Positions 1 through 8,658 of a stretch of 64,000 bases of DNA are shown here, one piece after another. The notes beneath the pieces were generated by a model, which worked only from the letters and a program-made list of their open reading frames with translations, was not told where the DNA came from and ran no database searches. How positions within the stretch are numbered: position 1 is the first letter of the stretch; each line of letters starts with the position of its first letter. A program made the position numbers and the translations under genes. Origin of the DNA: S5-A14a sp050908895 (GTDB lineage Bacteria > Bacillota > Clostridia > Peptostreptococcales > Anaerovoracaceae); assembly GCA_050908895.1 (NCBI GenBank), contig CP171222.1, positions 124,001-188,000 of the forward strand. The letters are read 5' to 3'.

Positions 1-358
1 AATCCTCATATCTTGTAACCACCACACTATTAATAGTAAGATCATATTTTCTAAAAGTGTCAATAAGTCGCAAAACCTCAAGGTCATATGTAATCCCAAA
101 ATCTTGTCTTGTTTTATTAGTCATTATATCACCGGCATAGATACAAATAATAACCTCTGCCTGATGCTTGAGGTTCTGCAAAAGCTTAATCTTTGCATTT
201 TCATCAAATCCCGGTAAAACTCTCATAGCATGTTTATCATGAACTAATTTCCCACCAAACTCCAGATAAAGTCTCTGACTATCACCTGATTTAATTCTCT
301 CTAATATGTGATTGGATTGCATTTCAAGATACTTTTTGGGGTCAAAACCTGCTTGCAT
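1..358 (-). CDS. DUF1846 (UPF0371) family protein, C-terminus outside window
   Basis: The minus-strand frame starts at an ATG at 358 preceded by AAAAGGAG and stays open to the window edge, giving about 119 N-terminal residues. The opening MQAGFDPKKYLEMQSNHI, then GGKLVHDKHAMRVLPGFD and the later DFGITYDLEVLRLIDTFR, match the conserved N-terminus of the DUF1846 family, which is normally about 500 residues. The family is cytoplasmic and widespread in Firmicutes, but its biochemical role is not established, so no function is assigned. Family assignment is confident; only about a quarter of the protein is present. Confidence 0.85.
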   Translation of the reverse strand, partial: MQAGFDPKKYLEMQSNHILERIKSGDSQRLYLEFGGKLVHDKHAMRVLPGFDENAKIKLLQNLKHQAEVIICIYAGDIMTNKTRQDFGITYDLEVLRLIDTFRKYDLTINSVVVTRYED

Positions 359-445
359 TTAATTTTCTCCTTTTTATTTTTTGCGTTTATTTAAGTTAAT
401 ATCATGGCTATTACCACAAAATATTTGCATGTTAGTGTTATTTTG

Positions 446-874
446 CTAGTTACTCACTTTAATTTTAAGAGAATTTCTACCATCAATTAGTCCATCAAGA
501 CTTATATGATAATCGATGTTAACATCACCATATCCCTCTTCATTTAACTTATTATCCACTTTGTTAGTCAATACTTCAAGAGGTAGAACCCCCATAGGAG
601 TCTCATAACGGCTAAAATATCTCTCACCGGTCTCAAACACAATCTCGTCTGGCTGCCTGTTATCGCTGGTCCTTCTCATTTTAACTTTATCGTTTTCTAA
701 AATAAGCGTAGTGCTACATCCCTCAAGACCGGAAAGATGAGATTCATCATAAAGGACATACGTCTTCCCATCTCTCTGGTACAACTTCCCCTCTGTAATT
801 ATTTCAACATTGCCATCTGAGTCTTCAGGCATCCCAAATTCCCCACCAGAAATTTTCAACGTTACAAGTTTCAT
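446..874 (-). CDS. DUF1934 family beta-barrel protein
   Basis: A protein of about 142 residues that fits the DUF1934 family (YwiB-like small beta-barrels, lipocalin-like fold, function unknown). Recognisable pieces are EIITEGKLYQRDGKTYVLYDES near the N-terminus, RYFSRYETPMGVLPLEVLT in the middle and a C-terminal YHISLDGL strand. The longer reading frame begins at 886, but GGAGAAG at 878-884 overlaps that ATG and is well placed for the ATG at 874, so the shorter start is chosen. It lies upstream of and divergent from birA. No operon partner is evident. Confidence 0.75.
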   Translation of the reverse strand: MKLVTLKISGGEFGMPEDSDGNVEIITEGKLYQRDGKTYVLYDESHLSGLEGCSTTLILENDKVKMRRTSDNRQPDEIVFETGERYFSRYETPMGVLPLEVLTNKVDNKLNEEGYGDVNIDYHISLDGLIDGRNSLKIKVSN

Positions 875-986
875 AATCTTCTCCATTCAATTATTTACCC
901 ACCCCAAGAATTTGAGGTGGGAAAAGAACATTTATTACTTAAATATCGTACCACAAAATAACCGTTTTTACAACATTTCTCATAAT

Positions 987-1015
987 TTGCATACGTCCAC
1001 TTCTTGTGGTATACT
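987..1015 (+). promoter_or_regulatory. Sigma-A type promoter of birA
   Basis: TTGCAT at 987-992 and TATACT at 1010-1015 are separated by exactly 17 bp and sit 24 bp before the birA start. No BirA operator-like palindrome is obvious over it. Confidence 0.6.
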
Positions 1016-1038
1016 TGGTTGACAATAGGGAGGAAATT

Positions 1039-2076
1039 ATGGGTACAAGATCAGACATACTTCAAATTTTGATGGACGAGGAAGTAGGCTATCACTCTGG
1101 ACAAGAACTAGGAAAGCGTCTAAATGTTTCTAGGAACGCTGTATGGAAAGCCATAGAACAACTTAGAGATGACGGGTATGATATAGAAAGCCGTCCAAGA
1201 GTAGGCTATCGATTAGTAGGTGGAACTCACAGTATAACAGAAAGCTCCATATGCGGACATATAAAAAGTCCTTGCAAGCTTTATGTTTTTGATACGGTAG
1301 AGTCAACAAATGACTTTGTTTCCCAACACTCTCACGAAATCAAAGAAGATAAACCACTTCTTGTAGTTGCCAACAAGCAAACTAGTGGTAGGGGTAGAAT
1401 GGGAAGAAAATTCTTTTCCCCACCAGGAACAGGACTTTACATGTCTATTGGTATTAAGCCAAAATTTGCTATCGACAAGGCACTCTACACAACTATAGCA
1501 ACAGCCATTGCTGTATGCCACGCAATTGAAGAAGTTGCCCCAGTTAAGGCCCGCGTAAAATGGGTTAACGATATCTTTCTCAAAAATAAAAAAGTCTGTG
1601 GCATCCTAACCGAGGCTGCTGCAAACCTAGAAACTGGTAAAATAGATAAGATTATAATAGGGATTGGAATCAACTGCTTTGCTCCTGCACATATGCCTGA
1701 TGATATTAAAAATATAGCGGGCGCCGTTTCAAAGACAAGAAACTCCTTTTCAAGAAACGAACTTGCTGGCCTAGTATTTGAAAATGCAATGAAAATTTTC
1801 AAAGAACTAGAACCAAAAGAAAATAACCCAACGGCCATGTTTGAAACACCTACATCAGGTGCTGGCGGCCCAAAGTTTTTACAAGACTATAGGTTGCGCT
1901 CAAACGTTTTAGGCAAAAAAATATCCATATATCCCCATCAAGGTGCTGCCCCGATTGCAGCCAATGCTATTGACATTGATGACAATGGTGGCCTCGTGGT
2001 TGAATACATGGAAGGTCCTAAGATGAGACAAATAGAGTCTCTTACTACAGGAGAAATAAGTATAAGGGTGGAGTAA
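1039..2076 (+). CDS. birA: Bifunctional biotin ligase / biotin operon repressor BirA
   Basis: A protein of about 345 residues that activates biotin with ATP to biotinyl-AMP and transfers it to the lysine of biotin carboxyl carrier domains. An N-terminal winged helix-turn-helix (YHSGQELGKRLNVSRNAVWKA, residues about 15-40) indicates a class II ligase that also represses biotin genes. The catalytic core shows the biotin-binding GRGRMGRKFFSPPGTGLY loop and KWVNDIF, followed by a C-terminal SH3-like domain (about 285-345). The start is the ATG at 1039 behind GGGAGGAAATT; an in-frame upstream extension lies inside the promoter and is not used. No biotin synthesis or transport genes are nearby, so its regulon lies elsewhere. 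Confidence 0.93.
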   Translation: MGTRSDILQILMDEEVGYHSGQELGKRLNVSRNAVWKAIEQLRDDGYDIESRPRVGYRLVGGTHSITESSICGHIKSPCKLYVFDTVESTNDFVSQHSHEIKEDKPLLVVANKQTSGRGRMGRKFFSPPGTGLYMSIGIKPKFAIDKALYTTIATAIAVCHAIEEVAPVKARVKWVNDIFLKNKKVCGILTEAAANLETGKIDKIIIGIGINCFAPAHMPDDIKNIAGAVSKTRNSFSRNELAGLVFENAMKIFKELEPKENNPTAMFETPTSGAGGPKFLQDYRLRSNVLGKKISIYPHQGAAPIAANAIDIDDNGGLVVEYMEGPKMRQIESLTTGEISIRVE

Positions 2077-2097
2077 CTCTCCACCCTTTTAAAGTCC
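2064..2097 (+). terminator. Rho-independent terminator of birA
   Basis: A perfect 10-bp stem AAGGGTGGAG / CTCCACCCTT (2064-2073, 2079-2088) has a 5-nt loop that contains the birA stop codon, and a T-rich tail follows. The stop codon is thus part of the terminator hairpin. Confidence 0.85.
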
Positions 2098-2120
2098 TTT
2101 TTTAATCTGATTAAATTTTA

Positions 2121-2942
2121 CTAAAAACTTGCAACTACAGCTTTTCCGTATTTCTTTTCAATAAATTTCTTCACAGAATCAGAAGTAATTGCCTTCATAA
2201 GAGCTTTTGTTTTATCACTCTTTTCATTGCCCTCTTTTACAGAAACAATATTGGCATAAGTCGAAGCAGCTTCGCTGTCTGATCCCTCGTAAACAAGTCC
2301 TGTGTCGTCCTTTATTCCTGCACTGAGTGCATAATTACCGTTAATTACTCCAAGAGCAACAGATGACATGCTTCTTGGAATAATCGCAGCCTCTAGCTCA
2401 ACAATCTCAATGTTTTTAGTATTTTCGACAATATCCTGTTTTGTTGCAGTAAGACCTACTCCATCTTTTAACTTTATTAGGCCCTGTGCTTGAAGTAACA
2501 AAAGAGCTCTCGCCTCATTAGTTGTATCGTTTGGCACAGCTACTTTGTCGCCGTCAGAAAGTTCATCGATGCTTTTCTTAGTTCCCTGGTAAAGTCCTAG
2601 AGGCTCATAGTGAACATCTCCAGCGCTTACAAGATGTGTTCCCTGCTTTTTATTGAATTCATCCATATATGGTTTGTGCTGGAAGTAGTTGGCGTCAATA
2701 TCTCCAGATTCTAAAGCCTTATTTGGCTGAACATAATCTTGAAACTCAACAACTTCAAGCTTATATCCATCTTTTTCTAATACCTTAGCAACTTCTTTTA
2801 AAATTTCTGCATGAGGAGCTGGGCTAGCACCCACCTTAATTGTTTTCTCCCCATCACCTGATTTGTCGCCGCAACCCGCTAGAATTCCAGCACTTACAAT
2901 TAATGTAAGAATAATACCTACTGTTAAGATTCTTTTCTTCAT
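2121..2942 (-). CDS. metQ: MetQ/NlpA-family substrate-binding lipoprotein
   Basis: About 273 residues. The lipoprotein signal peptide MKKRILTVGIILTLIVSAG is followed by lipobox ILAGC, so the mature protein is anchored outside the membrane. The body (VGASPAPHAEILKEV, NYFQHKPYMDEFNK, AVPNDTTNEARALLLLQ) is the NlpA/MetQ fold that delivers methionine to the MetNI importer. A GTG at 2975 extends the frame by 11 residues, but its GGAG directly abuts it; the ATG at 2942 gives a proper signal peptide although its ribosome site is weak. It is the last gene of the cob-met run. Methionine as substrate is inferred from family only; the cobalamin gene context leaves another ligand possible. Confidence 0.88.
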   Translation of the reverse strand: MKKRILTVGIILTLIVSAGILAGCGDKSGDGEKTIKVGASPAPHAEILKEVAKVLEKDGYKLEVVEFQDYVQPNKALESGDIDANYFQHKPYMDEFNKKQGTHLVSAGDVHYEPLGLYQGTKKSIDELSDGDKVAVPNDTTNEARALLLLQAQGLIKLKDGVGLTATKQDIVENTKNIEIVELEAAIIPRSMSSVALGVINGNYALSAGIKDDTGLVYEGSDSEAASTYANIVSVKEGNEKSDKTKALMKAITSDSVKKFIEKKYGKAVVASF

Positions 2943-3061
2943 TTTTTTATAATCGAACTGATAATCAGTCGACACTCCTTTCCAAATTTAAATATTTTCA
3001 TATATTTTACCCATGGTTTTTGTGAATTAAGCTAAATTATATGAAATTTTTTAATTATTTT

Positions 3062-3706
3062 TTAAATTCTATTATCTGTATGTTTGGAGATCCACATACC
3101 CAGTTCTTGTAATATTTGAACAAGAATCACCAGAACAGCAATTGTAATCCATTGAACTTGAGCATTAAATTTGTATAGTCCATAATTTATGGCTACAGCT
3201 CCAAGGCCTGCTCCACCAACGATTCCTGCCATAGCTGAATACCCTAGGATAGTTACAAGAGCGACAACGCTACCTACCAATATTGCTGGTTTTGCCTCAG
3301 AGAGCATTACCTTCCTAACGATCTGCCAATCACTTGCTCCCATAGATTGAGCTGCTTCAATTACTCCATTATCGATTTCCATAACTGAACTCTCCACAAG
3401 CCTTGCGATAAACGGAGTCGCAGAAACCACTAAAGGAACTATAGTCGCTGCAATACCAATGGTTGTACCCGTAACAAACTGAGTAAACGGGGTTATAGCA
3501 ATTAGTAATATCAGAAATGGAACCGCCCTAAGAACATTAATTACAGTTCCTAGACAAAAGTTAAAAATTCTGTTTGGTCTAATTCCATTTTTACCAGTAA
3601 CTACAAGTGCCACTCCAAGAGGCAAGCCTATAATATATGAAATCACAGTGGAAACAAGTGTCATATATAAAGTGTTTAAGCTCTCTTCTGCTAGCATATT
3701 AAACAT
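3062..3706 (-). CDS. metI: MetI-type ABC permease
   Basis: A 214-residue integral membrane protein with about five helices and the permease EAA loop (EAAQSMGASDWQIVRKVML, about residues 138-156) that docks to the MetN ATPase. Length and sequence match MetI of methionine/D-methionine importers. It starts at an ATG behind GGAGGTGGGAATAG and overlaps the end of the upstream metN fusion gene by 8 bp, which argues for translational coupling and fixed stoichiometry. metQ follows after a gap of about 120 bp. Confidence 0.92.
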   Translation of the reverse strand: MFNMLAEESLNTLYMTLVSTVISYIIGLPLGVALVVTGKNGIRPNRIFNFCLGTVINVLRAVPFLILLIAITPFTQFVTGTTIGIAATIVPLVVSATPFIARLVESSVMEIDNGVIEAAQSMGASDWQIVRKVMLSEAKPAILVGSVVALVTILGYSAMAGIVGGAGLGAVAINYGLYKFNAQVQWITIAVLVILVQILQELGMWISKHTDNRI

Positions 3707-5390
3707 CTATTCCCACCTCCTCAATCTCTTCGAATTTTATTCCTTGATCACGCAAGAATTCTAACTGCCTCTCAGCAGACTCCTTGTCCTCAGAAATCTG
3801 TATAACCATCTGCCCCATTGAAACACCATCAATATTTTGTACATTAGCATACATGATATTGACTGGCGCATGGCAAGTGATAATCATATTGCTTATAACC
3901 GGTTCAAAGGTTGATCTACCATCAAAGACCATACGAATTAGCATTTTCCCTGTATAAGTCGTCGTAACTGTTCTGCCTGGGAACACTAGCTTTTTGGCTG
4001 CCTCAGTTTGAGGGTTGGCAAAAATGTCTGCTACTGGACCAGTCTCAGCAATTACTCCCTCATCAATGATTGCAACTCCGTGACAAATCTGCTGAATCAC
4101 GCTCATCTCGTGAGTAATTATAACGATCGTGATTCCGTACTCCTTATTTATTTTCTGCAAAAGTGCTAAGATCGATCTGGTAGTTTTCGGATCCAGTGCA
4201 CTAGTTGCCTCGTCACATAATAGCACTTTCGGGTTGGTAGCAAGGGCCCTTGCTATAGCAATTCTCTGTTTTTGACCACCTGAAAGCTGTGACGGATAAG
4301 CGTTTGCCTTTTCTGATAGTTCAACGAGAGCAAGAAGCTCTTTTGCTCTTGCGACAGCCTTATCTTTAGGAATTCCTGCAATTTCCATAGGGAAGCAGAT
4401 ATTCTGAAGACAGTTTTTCTGCATAAGGAGGTTGAACTGTTGGAAGATCATAGCAATTTCCCTGCGCTTAAGGTTTAACTTTTTTTTGCTGAGGCTCATA
4501 ATATCTTCGCCGTCTATTAAAACCCTGCCTGTGGTTGGCCGCTCAAGTAGATTCATACATCTAACAATGGTACTTTTTCCTGCCCCTGAAAGTCCGATAA
4601 TACCAAAGATTTCACCTTTATCTATAGAAAGATCAATAGATTTCAGCGCCTCAACAGTATTGTTTTTCGATTTGAAAACTTTAGAAACTCCTTCAAGTCT
4701 AATAATAGGAGCTTTGTCTGACGGGCTACCTTTCTCGTAACTAGCATCTTGCGGTCTGTTATCAAGGACCCTATATGAAACCGCTCTAGTACCCTCCTCA
4801 TCCGTCTCTAATTCTAATATATATCCACTTCCTGGAGGTGGAATGAGATCCCACCAAGTCTTTTCTACATCTGGAAAGCACTCAAGCAAAATAGATGAAA
4901 TTACGCCTCCGTGGGTAACAAGGACAGAAGCGACCTTTTCGTCCTTTGGATCTGCTTCGATACGAGCTTTGTGATCAGCGAAAACTTCATTAAGTCCCCT
5001 TACTACTCTATCGTGGAACTCTCTCCTAGATTCTCCCTGTGGCGGTTTCACGTCAAGAGTCTCATCAAAAACCCATTTTTTAAATTCCGGATCATCTTCA
5101 AGTTCAGCATAAGAATGCTTCTCAAAAATCCCAAAATTCATCTCATCAAAATCTTTTATCGCCTTACTTTCCCGTTCTCCAAAGAGCAAATTCATAGTTT
5201 CCTTTGTGCGTGAAAGCCCCGACGTGTAAAAATCAAATTTATCATGTATTGGATATGGATTGTTAGCCGCAATCTCCTCAAGGGCTTTTCTTCCCTCCTC
5301 TGACACTGGCAAATCCGAAGCCCCGTAATACCAGCGCTTTTGGTTGCCTTCCGTCATACCATGACGTATCAAATAAATAATTGACTTCAT
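3699..5390 (-). CDS. Fusion: CobC-like histidine phosphatase + MetN ABC ATPase
   Basis: One uninterrupted frame of about 563 residues. Residues 1-205 form a histidine phosphatase: LIRHGMTEGN (phospho-histidine), YGASDLPVSEEG, a glutamate in FGIFEKHSY and the second histidine in VTHGG, most like alpha-ribazole-5'-phosphate phosphatase (CobC). After a linker of about 20 residues, residues 228-470 are a MetN ATPase with Walker A GLSGAGKST (about 267), signature LSGGQKQR and Walker B LLCDEATSALD. The remaining roughly 80 residues form the NIL/ACT ligand-sensing domain of MetN. No ATG or ribosome site separates the halves. Start is ATG 5390 with AAAGGAAG. Upstream lie cobT, cobU and cobS; metI and metQ follow. 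Both halves keep catalytic residues, so both look functional. Confidence 0.9.
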   Translation of the reverse strand: MKSIIYLIRHGMTEGNQKRWYYGASDLPVSEEGRKALEEIAANNPYPIHDKFDFYTSGLSRTKETMNLLFGERESKAIKDFDEMNFGIFEKHSYAELEDDPEFKKWVFDETLDVKPPQGESRREFHDRVVRGLNEVFADHKARIEADPKDEKVASVLVTHGGVISSILLECFPDVEKTWWDLIPPPGSGYILELETDEEGTRAVSYRVLDNRPQDASYEKGSPSDKAPIIRLEGVSKVFKSKNNTVEALKSIDLSIDKGEIFGIIGLSGAGKSTIVRCMNLLERPTTGRVLIDGEDIMSLSKKKLNLKRREIAMIFQQFNLLMQKNCLQNICFPMEIAGIPKDKAVARAKELLALVELSEKANAYPSQLSGGQKQRIAIARALATNPKVLLCDEATSALDPKTTRSILALLQKINKEYGITIVIITHEMSVIQQICHGVAIIDEGVIAETGPVADIFANPQTEAAKKLVFPGRTVTTTYTGKMLIRMVFDGRSTFEPVISNMIITCHAPVNIMYANVQNIDGVSMGQMVIQISEDKESAERQLEFLRDQGIKFEEIEEVGIDV

Positions 5391-5463
5391 CAATAAGTCT
5401 TCCTTTCAATTTTATTCAAGCTCTGCATCTACTAGAAGCATAACACCTAGCATTATTTCTGTC

Positions 5464-5952
5464 TTATTTCAACCTCATAGCGATACCACAAAATACTCTT
5501 TCTACAGTACTGCATCTCTTCGCTAAGGCTATTATCATTCTACCGTGGCTTTCTCGCCACATTCGCTCCGTCTTATCCATAGGAACAATCCCGCAGGATA
5601 TATCGTCAGATATGAATATCTTTTTCCCCAGTTCTTCCTTAGACATTTTATCAAGGACTGCATTTAATTCGTCGGTAGGATTTTTTCCTGCCTTGATGGC
5701 ATTCCATGAAAAATTGTGGAGTTTGTAAACTATATCTTTGTCTTTAGGGAAACTCTTGAATTCAGAAAAATTTTCAGCAAAATTTTCCATGCTCTCCGGA
5801 TCTCCTGAATCCTGTAAATTCGCATCATCAATTTCTAAATCGATACTTGAATCAATTCTCGGGCAAAAGAAAACGTCCTTTTCCCCATATTTGTATTTCT
5901 CAAGAGCATAATCAAGTTTTCCTTGATATGCACCACCTATTATCAGTTTCAT
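5464..5952 (-). CDS. Divergent CobU-like nucleotide-binding protein
   Basis: 162 residues resembling the adenosylcobinamide kinase/guanylyltransferase fold: an N-terminal LIIGGAYQGKLDYA loop and a C-terminal ERMWRESHGRMIIALAKR ... VFCGIAMRLK typical of CobU tails. It differs from the true CobU next door: the P-loop lacks the usual Ser/Thr after GK, and the RIxxH segment that carries the guanylylated histidine is absent. It may be a degenerate paralog with an altered or regulatory role. It has AAGGGAAAAT before the ATG and lies between cobS and the cobC::metN fusion in the same orientation. Confidence 0.65.
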   Translation of the reverse strand: MKLIIGGAYQGKLDYALEKYKYGEKDVFFCPRIDSSIDLEIDDANLQDSGDPESMENFAENFSEFKSFPKDKDIVYKLHNFSWNAIKAGKNPTDELNAVLDKMSKEELGKKIFISDDISCGIVPMDKTERMWRESHGRMIIALAKRCSTVERVFCGIAMRLK

Positions 5953-6051
5953 ATTTTCCCTTCTATTGCCTTGATCGCCTGTCTTTAGCGTCTTGAGCCT
6001 CTTAGACTTTCAGCCCTGAATCAAATCCTTCACTACAGCTAACAACGTCCA

Positions 6052-6822
6052 CTATATTAACAGAGCTACAGTAAACACCCCTACAAGTTCTATCAAACAA
6101 AGACCAAACCCCGAAATATCACCACTCATGCCGCCAAGCTGTTTTGTCGCATACATGGTCAAAATTGTTGATGCACCTATCATCACACCAGCTACAATCA
6201 GCGGATTTAACATATAGTCTCCAGCGAGGTAAGCCATAAAGACACTTATTCCAATCCCAACGACTACAAGTACTAAGGTCATTACAAGAGCCTTACTCCT
6301 CTCCTCATTAGAAAATCCATCTTTATATTGACTGTGTCCTATAGGTTTCAAAATCAAAACCCATATTGCTGACATAGTTCTGCTCACTGTCGGTATGAGG
6401 AATGCCTGCCAAAACTCCATCTTGCCAATTGTCATCACATAGATGACTACCCAGCTAGCAATGAGAAGCATCACTGAAATTACAGAGAAAGCTCCAACCG
6501 TCGAATCCTTGAGAATGCGCTGTCTCTCAGCTAAATCTCTCTGGGAAAGGAGGGCATCACAAGAATCCATAAATCCGTCCAGGTGAAAAAATCCGCTGAT
6601 AAAAAATATATACATCATGGATACAAGGCTAGCAAGCGGCCCCGGCATCCCTATCTGAAAAACAACATAATTAAACAGGCACCATATGGCACCCGCTACC
6701 ATTCCTACAGCTGGTAAGAAAGCGAGCATATAGTGTCTGACGCTGTTATCCCATTTTTTATATGGACAAGGCAATGCAAGGAAATATCCCCACGCCATGA
6801 AAAATGCTGTAATTATTTTCAT
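6052..6822 (-). CDS. cobS: Adenosylcobinamide-GDP ribazoletransferase CobS
   Basis: 256 residues with six to seven membrane helices. The hallmark GFFHLDGFMDSCDALLS (about residues 78-94) carries the acidic metal-binding residues of cobalamin synthase, which joins adenosylcobinamide-GDP to alpha-ribazole or its phosphate at the membrane in the last steps of B12 nucleotide-loop assembly. C-terminal LGGMSGDISGFGLCLIELVGV is also typical. Length matches the family. It sits between cobU and the CobU-like gene, all minus strand. No earlier corrin-ring genes are present, so this part of the operon serves salvage or final assembly. Confidence 0.93.
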   Translation of the reverse strand: MKIITAFFMAWGYFLALPCPYKKWDNSVRHYMLAFLPAVGMVAGAIWCLFNYVVFQIGMPGPLASLVSMMYIFFISGFFHLDGFMDSCDALLSQRDLAERQRILKDSTVGAFSVISVMLLIASWVVIYVMTIGKMEFWQAFLIPTVSRTMSAIWVLILKPIGHSQYKDGFSNEERSKALVMTLVLVVVGIGISVFMAYLAGDYMLNPLIVAGVMIGASTILTMYATKQLGGMSGDISGFGLCLIELVGVFTVALLI

Positions 6823-6912
6823 GAATTCTCAGAATCCCTTTCTTATTTAAATACATCTCCGATTCCAAATACTTAAGACTATGCGAAGCTACCTACATTA
6901 AACTATTTGAAT

Positions 6913-7452
6913 CTACTTGAATCTTACAAGTTGTCCAGCGCTTACTTCATAAACCTGGTCGTAAAATTTTGCGACCTTTCTTTCCAGTTTAGCTAAATTT
7001 TTCTTGTATCCTTCCGTGAAGTCATCAAAGATGAACCCATCACTTGCTATGCTGTCAGAAACGAAAATGATATTTTCTGCAATTTCACTGAATTTCCTGA
7101 TGTCTTCCCACATTGCCTCGGCACATTCAGGGTTAATTTCCCCTGTTGGCCTAAACATATTATTCATCAAGACTGCCGTCAAACTATCTACTAGAAATAC
7201 TCCCTTTGGATTCGCATTCCTATCCCCCTCAAAGATTGCCGATAATCTCAGTGGCTCTTCTATAGTTGAAAATCCCCAGCCGGCTCTTTCTTCCACATGC
7301 TTTTCTATTCTTTTTTCATCTTCATGGTCTGTAGGTTCCATGGTCGCTACATAATACAACGGAAGTCCTTTTTCATCAGACATTTCCTTGGCCATGATTT
7401 GAGCGTACATGGATTTGCCGTTTTTAGCCCCTCCACTAATAAAGATTTTCAT
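6913..7452 (-). CDS. cobU: Adenosylcobinamide kinase / guanylyltransferase CobU
   Basis: About 179 residues, the normal CobU length. FISGGAKNGKSMYAQ is the P-loop, YYVATMEP the second strand, and RIEKHVEERAGWGFSTIEEP carries the histidine that is guanylylated. FLVDSLTAVLMNNMF and ISETAENIIFVSD-type segments complete the fold. It phosphorylates adenosylcobinamide and converts it to adenosylcobinamide-GDP. The reading frame could start at a GTG at 7479, but ATG 7452 gives the canonical N-terminus; GAGGAG lies 14 nt upstream, a long spacing. It follows cobT by about 40 bp. Confidence 0.92.
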   Translation of the reverse strand: MKIFISGGAKNGKSMYAQIMAKEMSDEKGLPLYYVATMEPTDHEDEKRIEKHVEERAGWGFSTIEEPLRLSAIFEGDRNANPKGVFLVDSLTAVLMNNMFRPTGEINPECAEAMWEDIRKFSEIAENIIFVSDSIASDGFIFDDFTEGYKKNLAKLERKVAKFYDQVYEVSAGQLVRFK

Positions 7453-7495
7453 TTGTATACAAAATACTCCTCGATGCACAAAATAGTCTTCATGC

Positions 7496-8638
7496 CTATG
7501 TGAATAGCTTTTTCTCTCTGATTTCGGTCATATAATCGTCATTTATTTCACCTTCCTCAAAGGTTGCCATTTCACAAATAATCGCTGATGCCGTTTCCAA
7601 AATGTTAAAAGCAATCGGACATCCACTGCCTTCGCCGAGTCTCATCTGAAGATCAAACAGCGGATATAGCCCTAGCTCTTTCATCGCTACCTCATAGCCT
7701 GTTTCTTTAGATTTATGGGAAGCAAACATGAAATTTATTACATTAGGTGCTAGTTTTTTCGCAGCGAGTCCTGCAACAATTGAAATCACTCCATCCACTA
7801 CGACAGGAATTCTATAAATACCTGCTCCTAAAAATGCTCCAACCATACCACAAAGTTCGTAGCCGCCAACTGCTGCTAAAACATCTATCATATCCAGTTC
7901 ATTTTCTATGCAATACTTTTTTGCGCTTTCAACAATCTGAATTTTCTTAATTAAGCCTTCATCCTTCAGTCCGCCGCCTCTTCCAACAGCTTCCTCAGGA
8001 CTCACCTTGGTGATAGTGCATAAAACAGATGCGCTGGTAGTGGTGTTTCCAATGCCCATTTCTCCGACTCCAAAAGCGTCTGCGCCCGAGTCTTTGATGG
8101 CCTTAGCTGCCTCTATGCCTATGAGAATCGCCTCAACAGCATCTTCCCTTGACATGGCTGGCCCTTTTGCTAGGTTCTTAGTTCCATTAGCTAATCGTCT
8201 ATTGACGATATATCTTGTAATTTCACCATTTTCATCTAGCATTGTATCAGAATAAAGCTGCGATGGAATCTCCTGAGCCACACCTACATCCACAACCAAA
8301 AGAGGAAATCCAAAGTGTTTGGCCATGGTTCCAACCCCAGTCATTCGTCTGGTAAAATTAATGGTTTGAGCCAATGTCACCGATTGGGGTGCTGATGCTA
8401 CGCCTTCTTCTACAACTCCATTGTCGCCACACATTACGGCAATCGCAAATTTGCTTATTGGGGTTTTTACCTGTCCAGAAATTCCTGCAAGCTTAACAGA
8501 AATATCTTCGAGCCTGCCGAGACTGCCTGGAGGTTTCACTAGATAATCTTGTCTGTGTCTGGTCTCTTCCATTGGGGCTTCATATAAATCGCCTATTTGC
8601 GATATGTATTCTTTTAAAACATTTTCTCTGTCTGCCAT
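7496..8638 (-). CDS. cobT: Nicotinate-nucleotide-dimethylbenzimidazole phosphoribosyltransferase CobT
   Basis: About 380 residues. CobT makes alpha-ribazole 5'-phosphate from nicotinate mononucleotide and a lower-ligand base, the substrate of the CobC-type phosphatase encoded further down this operon. Visible landmarks are KPPGSLGRLEDISVKLAG, VMCGDNGVVEEGVASAPQSVT, GEMGIGNTTTSASV and the C-terminal RLGEGSGCPIAFNILE containing the catalytic glutamate. The frame opens at 8656, but AGGAG four codons in points to the ATG at 8638. It is the first gene of the cob-met run, directly behind a good promoter. Confidence 0.95.
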   Translation of the reverse strand: MADRENVLKEYISQIGDLYEAPMEETRHRQDYLVKPPGSLGRLEDISVKLAGISGQVKTPISKFAIAVMCGDNGVVEEGVASAPQSVTLAQTINFTRRMTGVGTMAKHFGFPLLVVDVGVAQEIPSQLYSDTMLDENGEITRYIVNRRLANGTKNLAKGPAMSREDAVEAILIGIEAAKAIKDSGADAFGVGEMGIGNTTTSASVLCTITKVSPEEAVGRGGGLKDEGLIKKIQIVESAKKYCIENELDMIDVLAAVGGYELCGMVGAFLGAGIYRIPVVVDGVISIVAGLAAKKLAPNVINFMFASHKSKETGYEVAMKELGLYPLFDLQMRLGEGSGCPIAFNILETASAIICEMATFEEGEINDDYMTEIREKKLFT

Positions 8639-8658
8639 GATTTTTCTCCTATCCATCT

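Noticed and set aside
2976..3061. S-box (SAM) riboswitch before metQ
   Set aside because: Gap of under 90 bp in the middle of an operon without the conserved core.
7004..7354. Plus-strand open frame of 116 codons opposite cobU
   Set aside because: Antisense to a well-supported gene, no ribosome site, no family resemblance.
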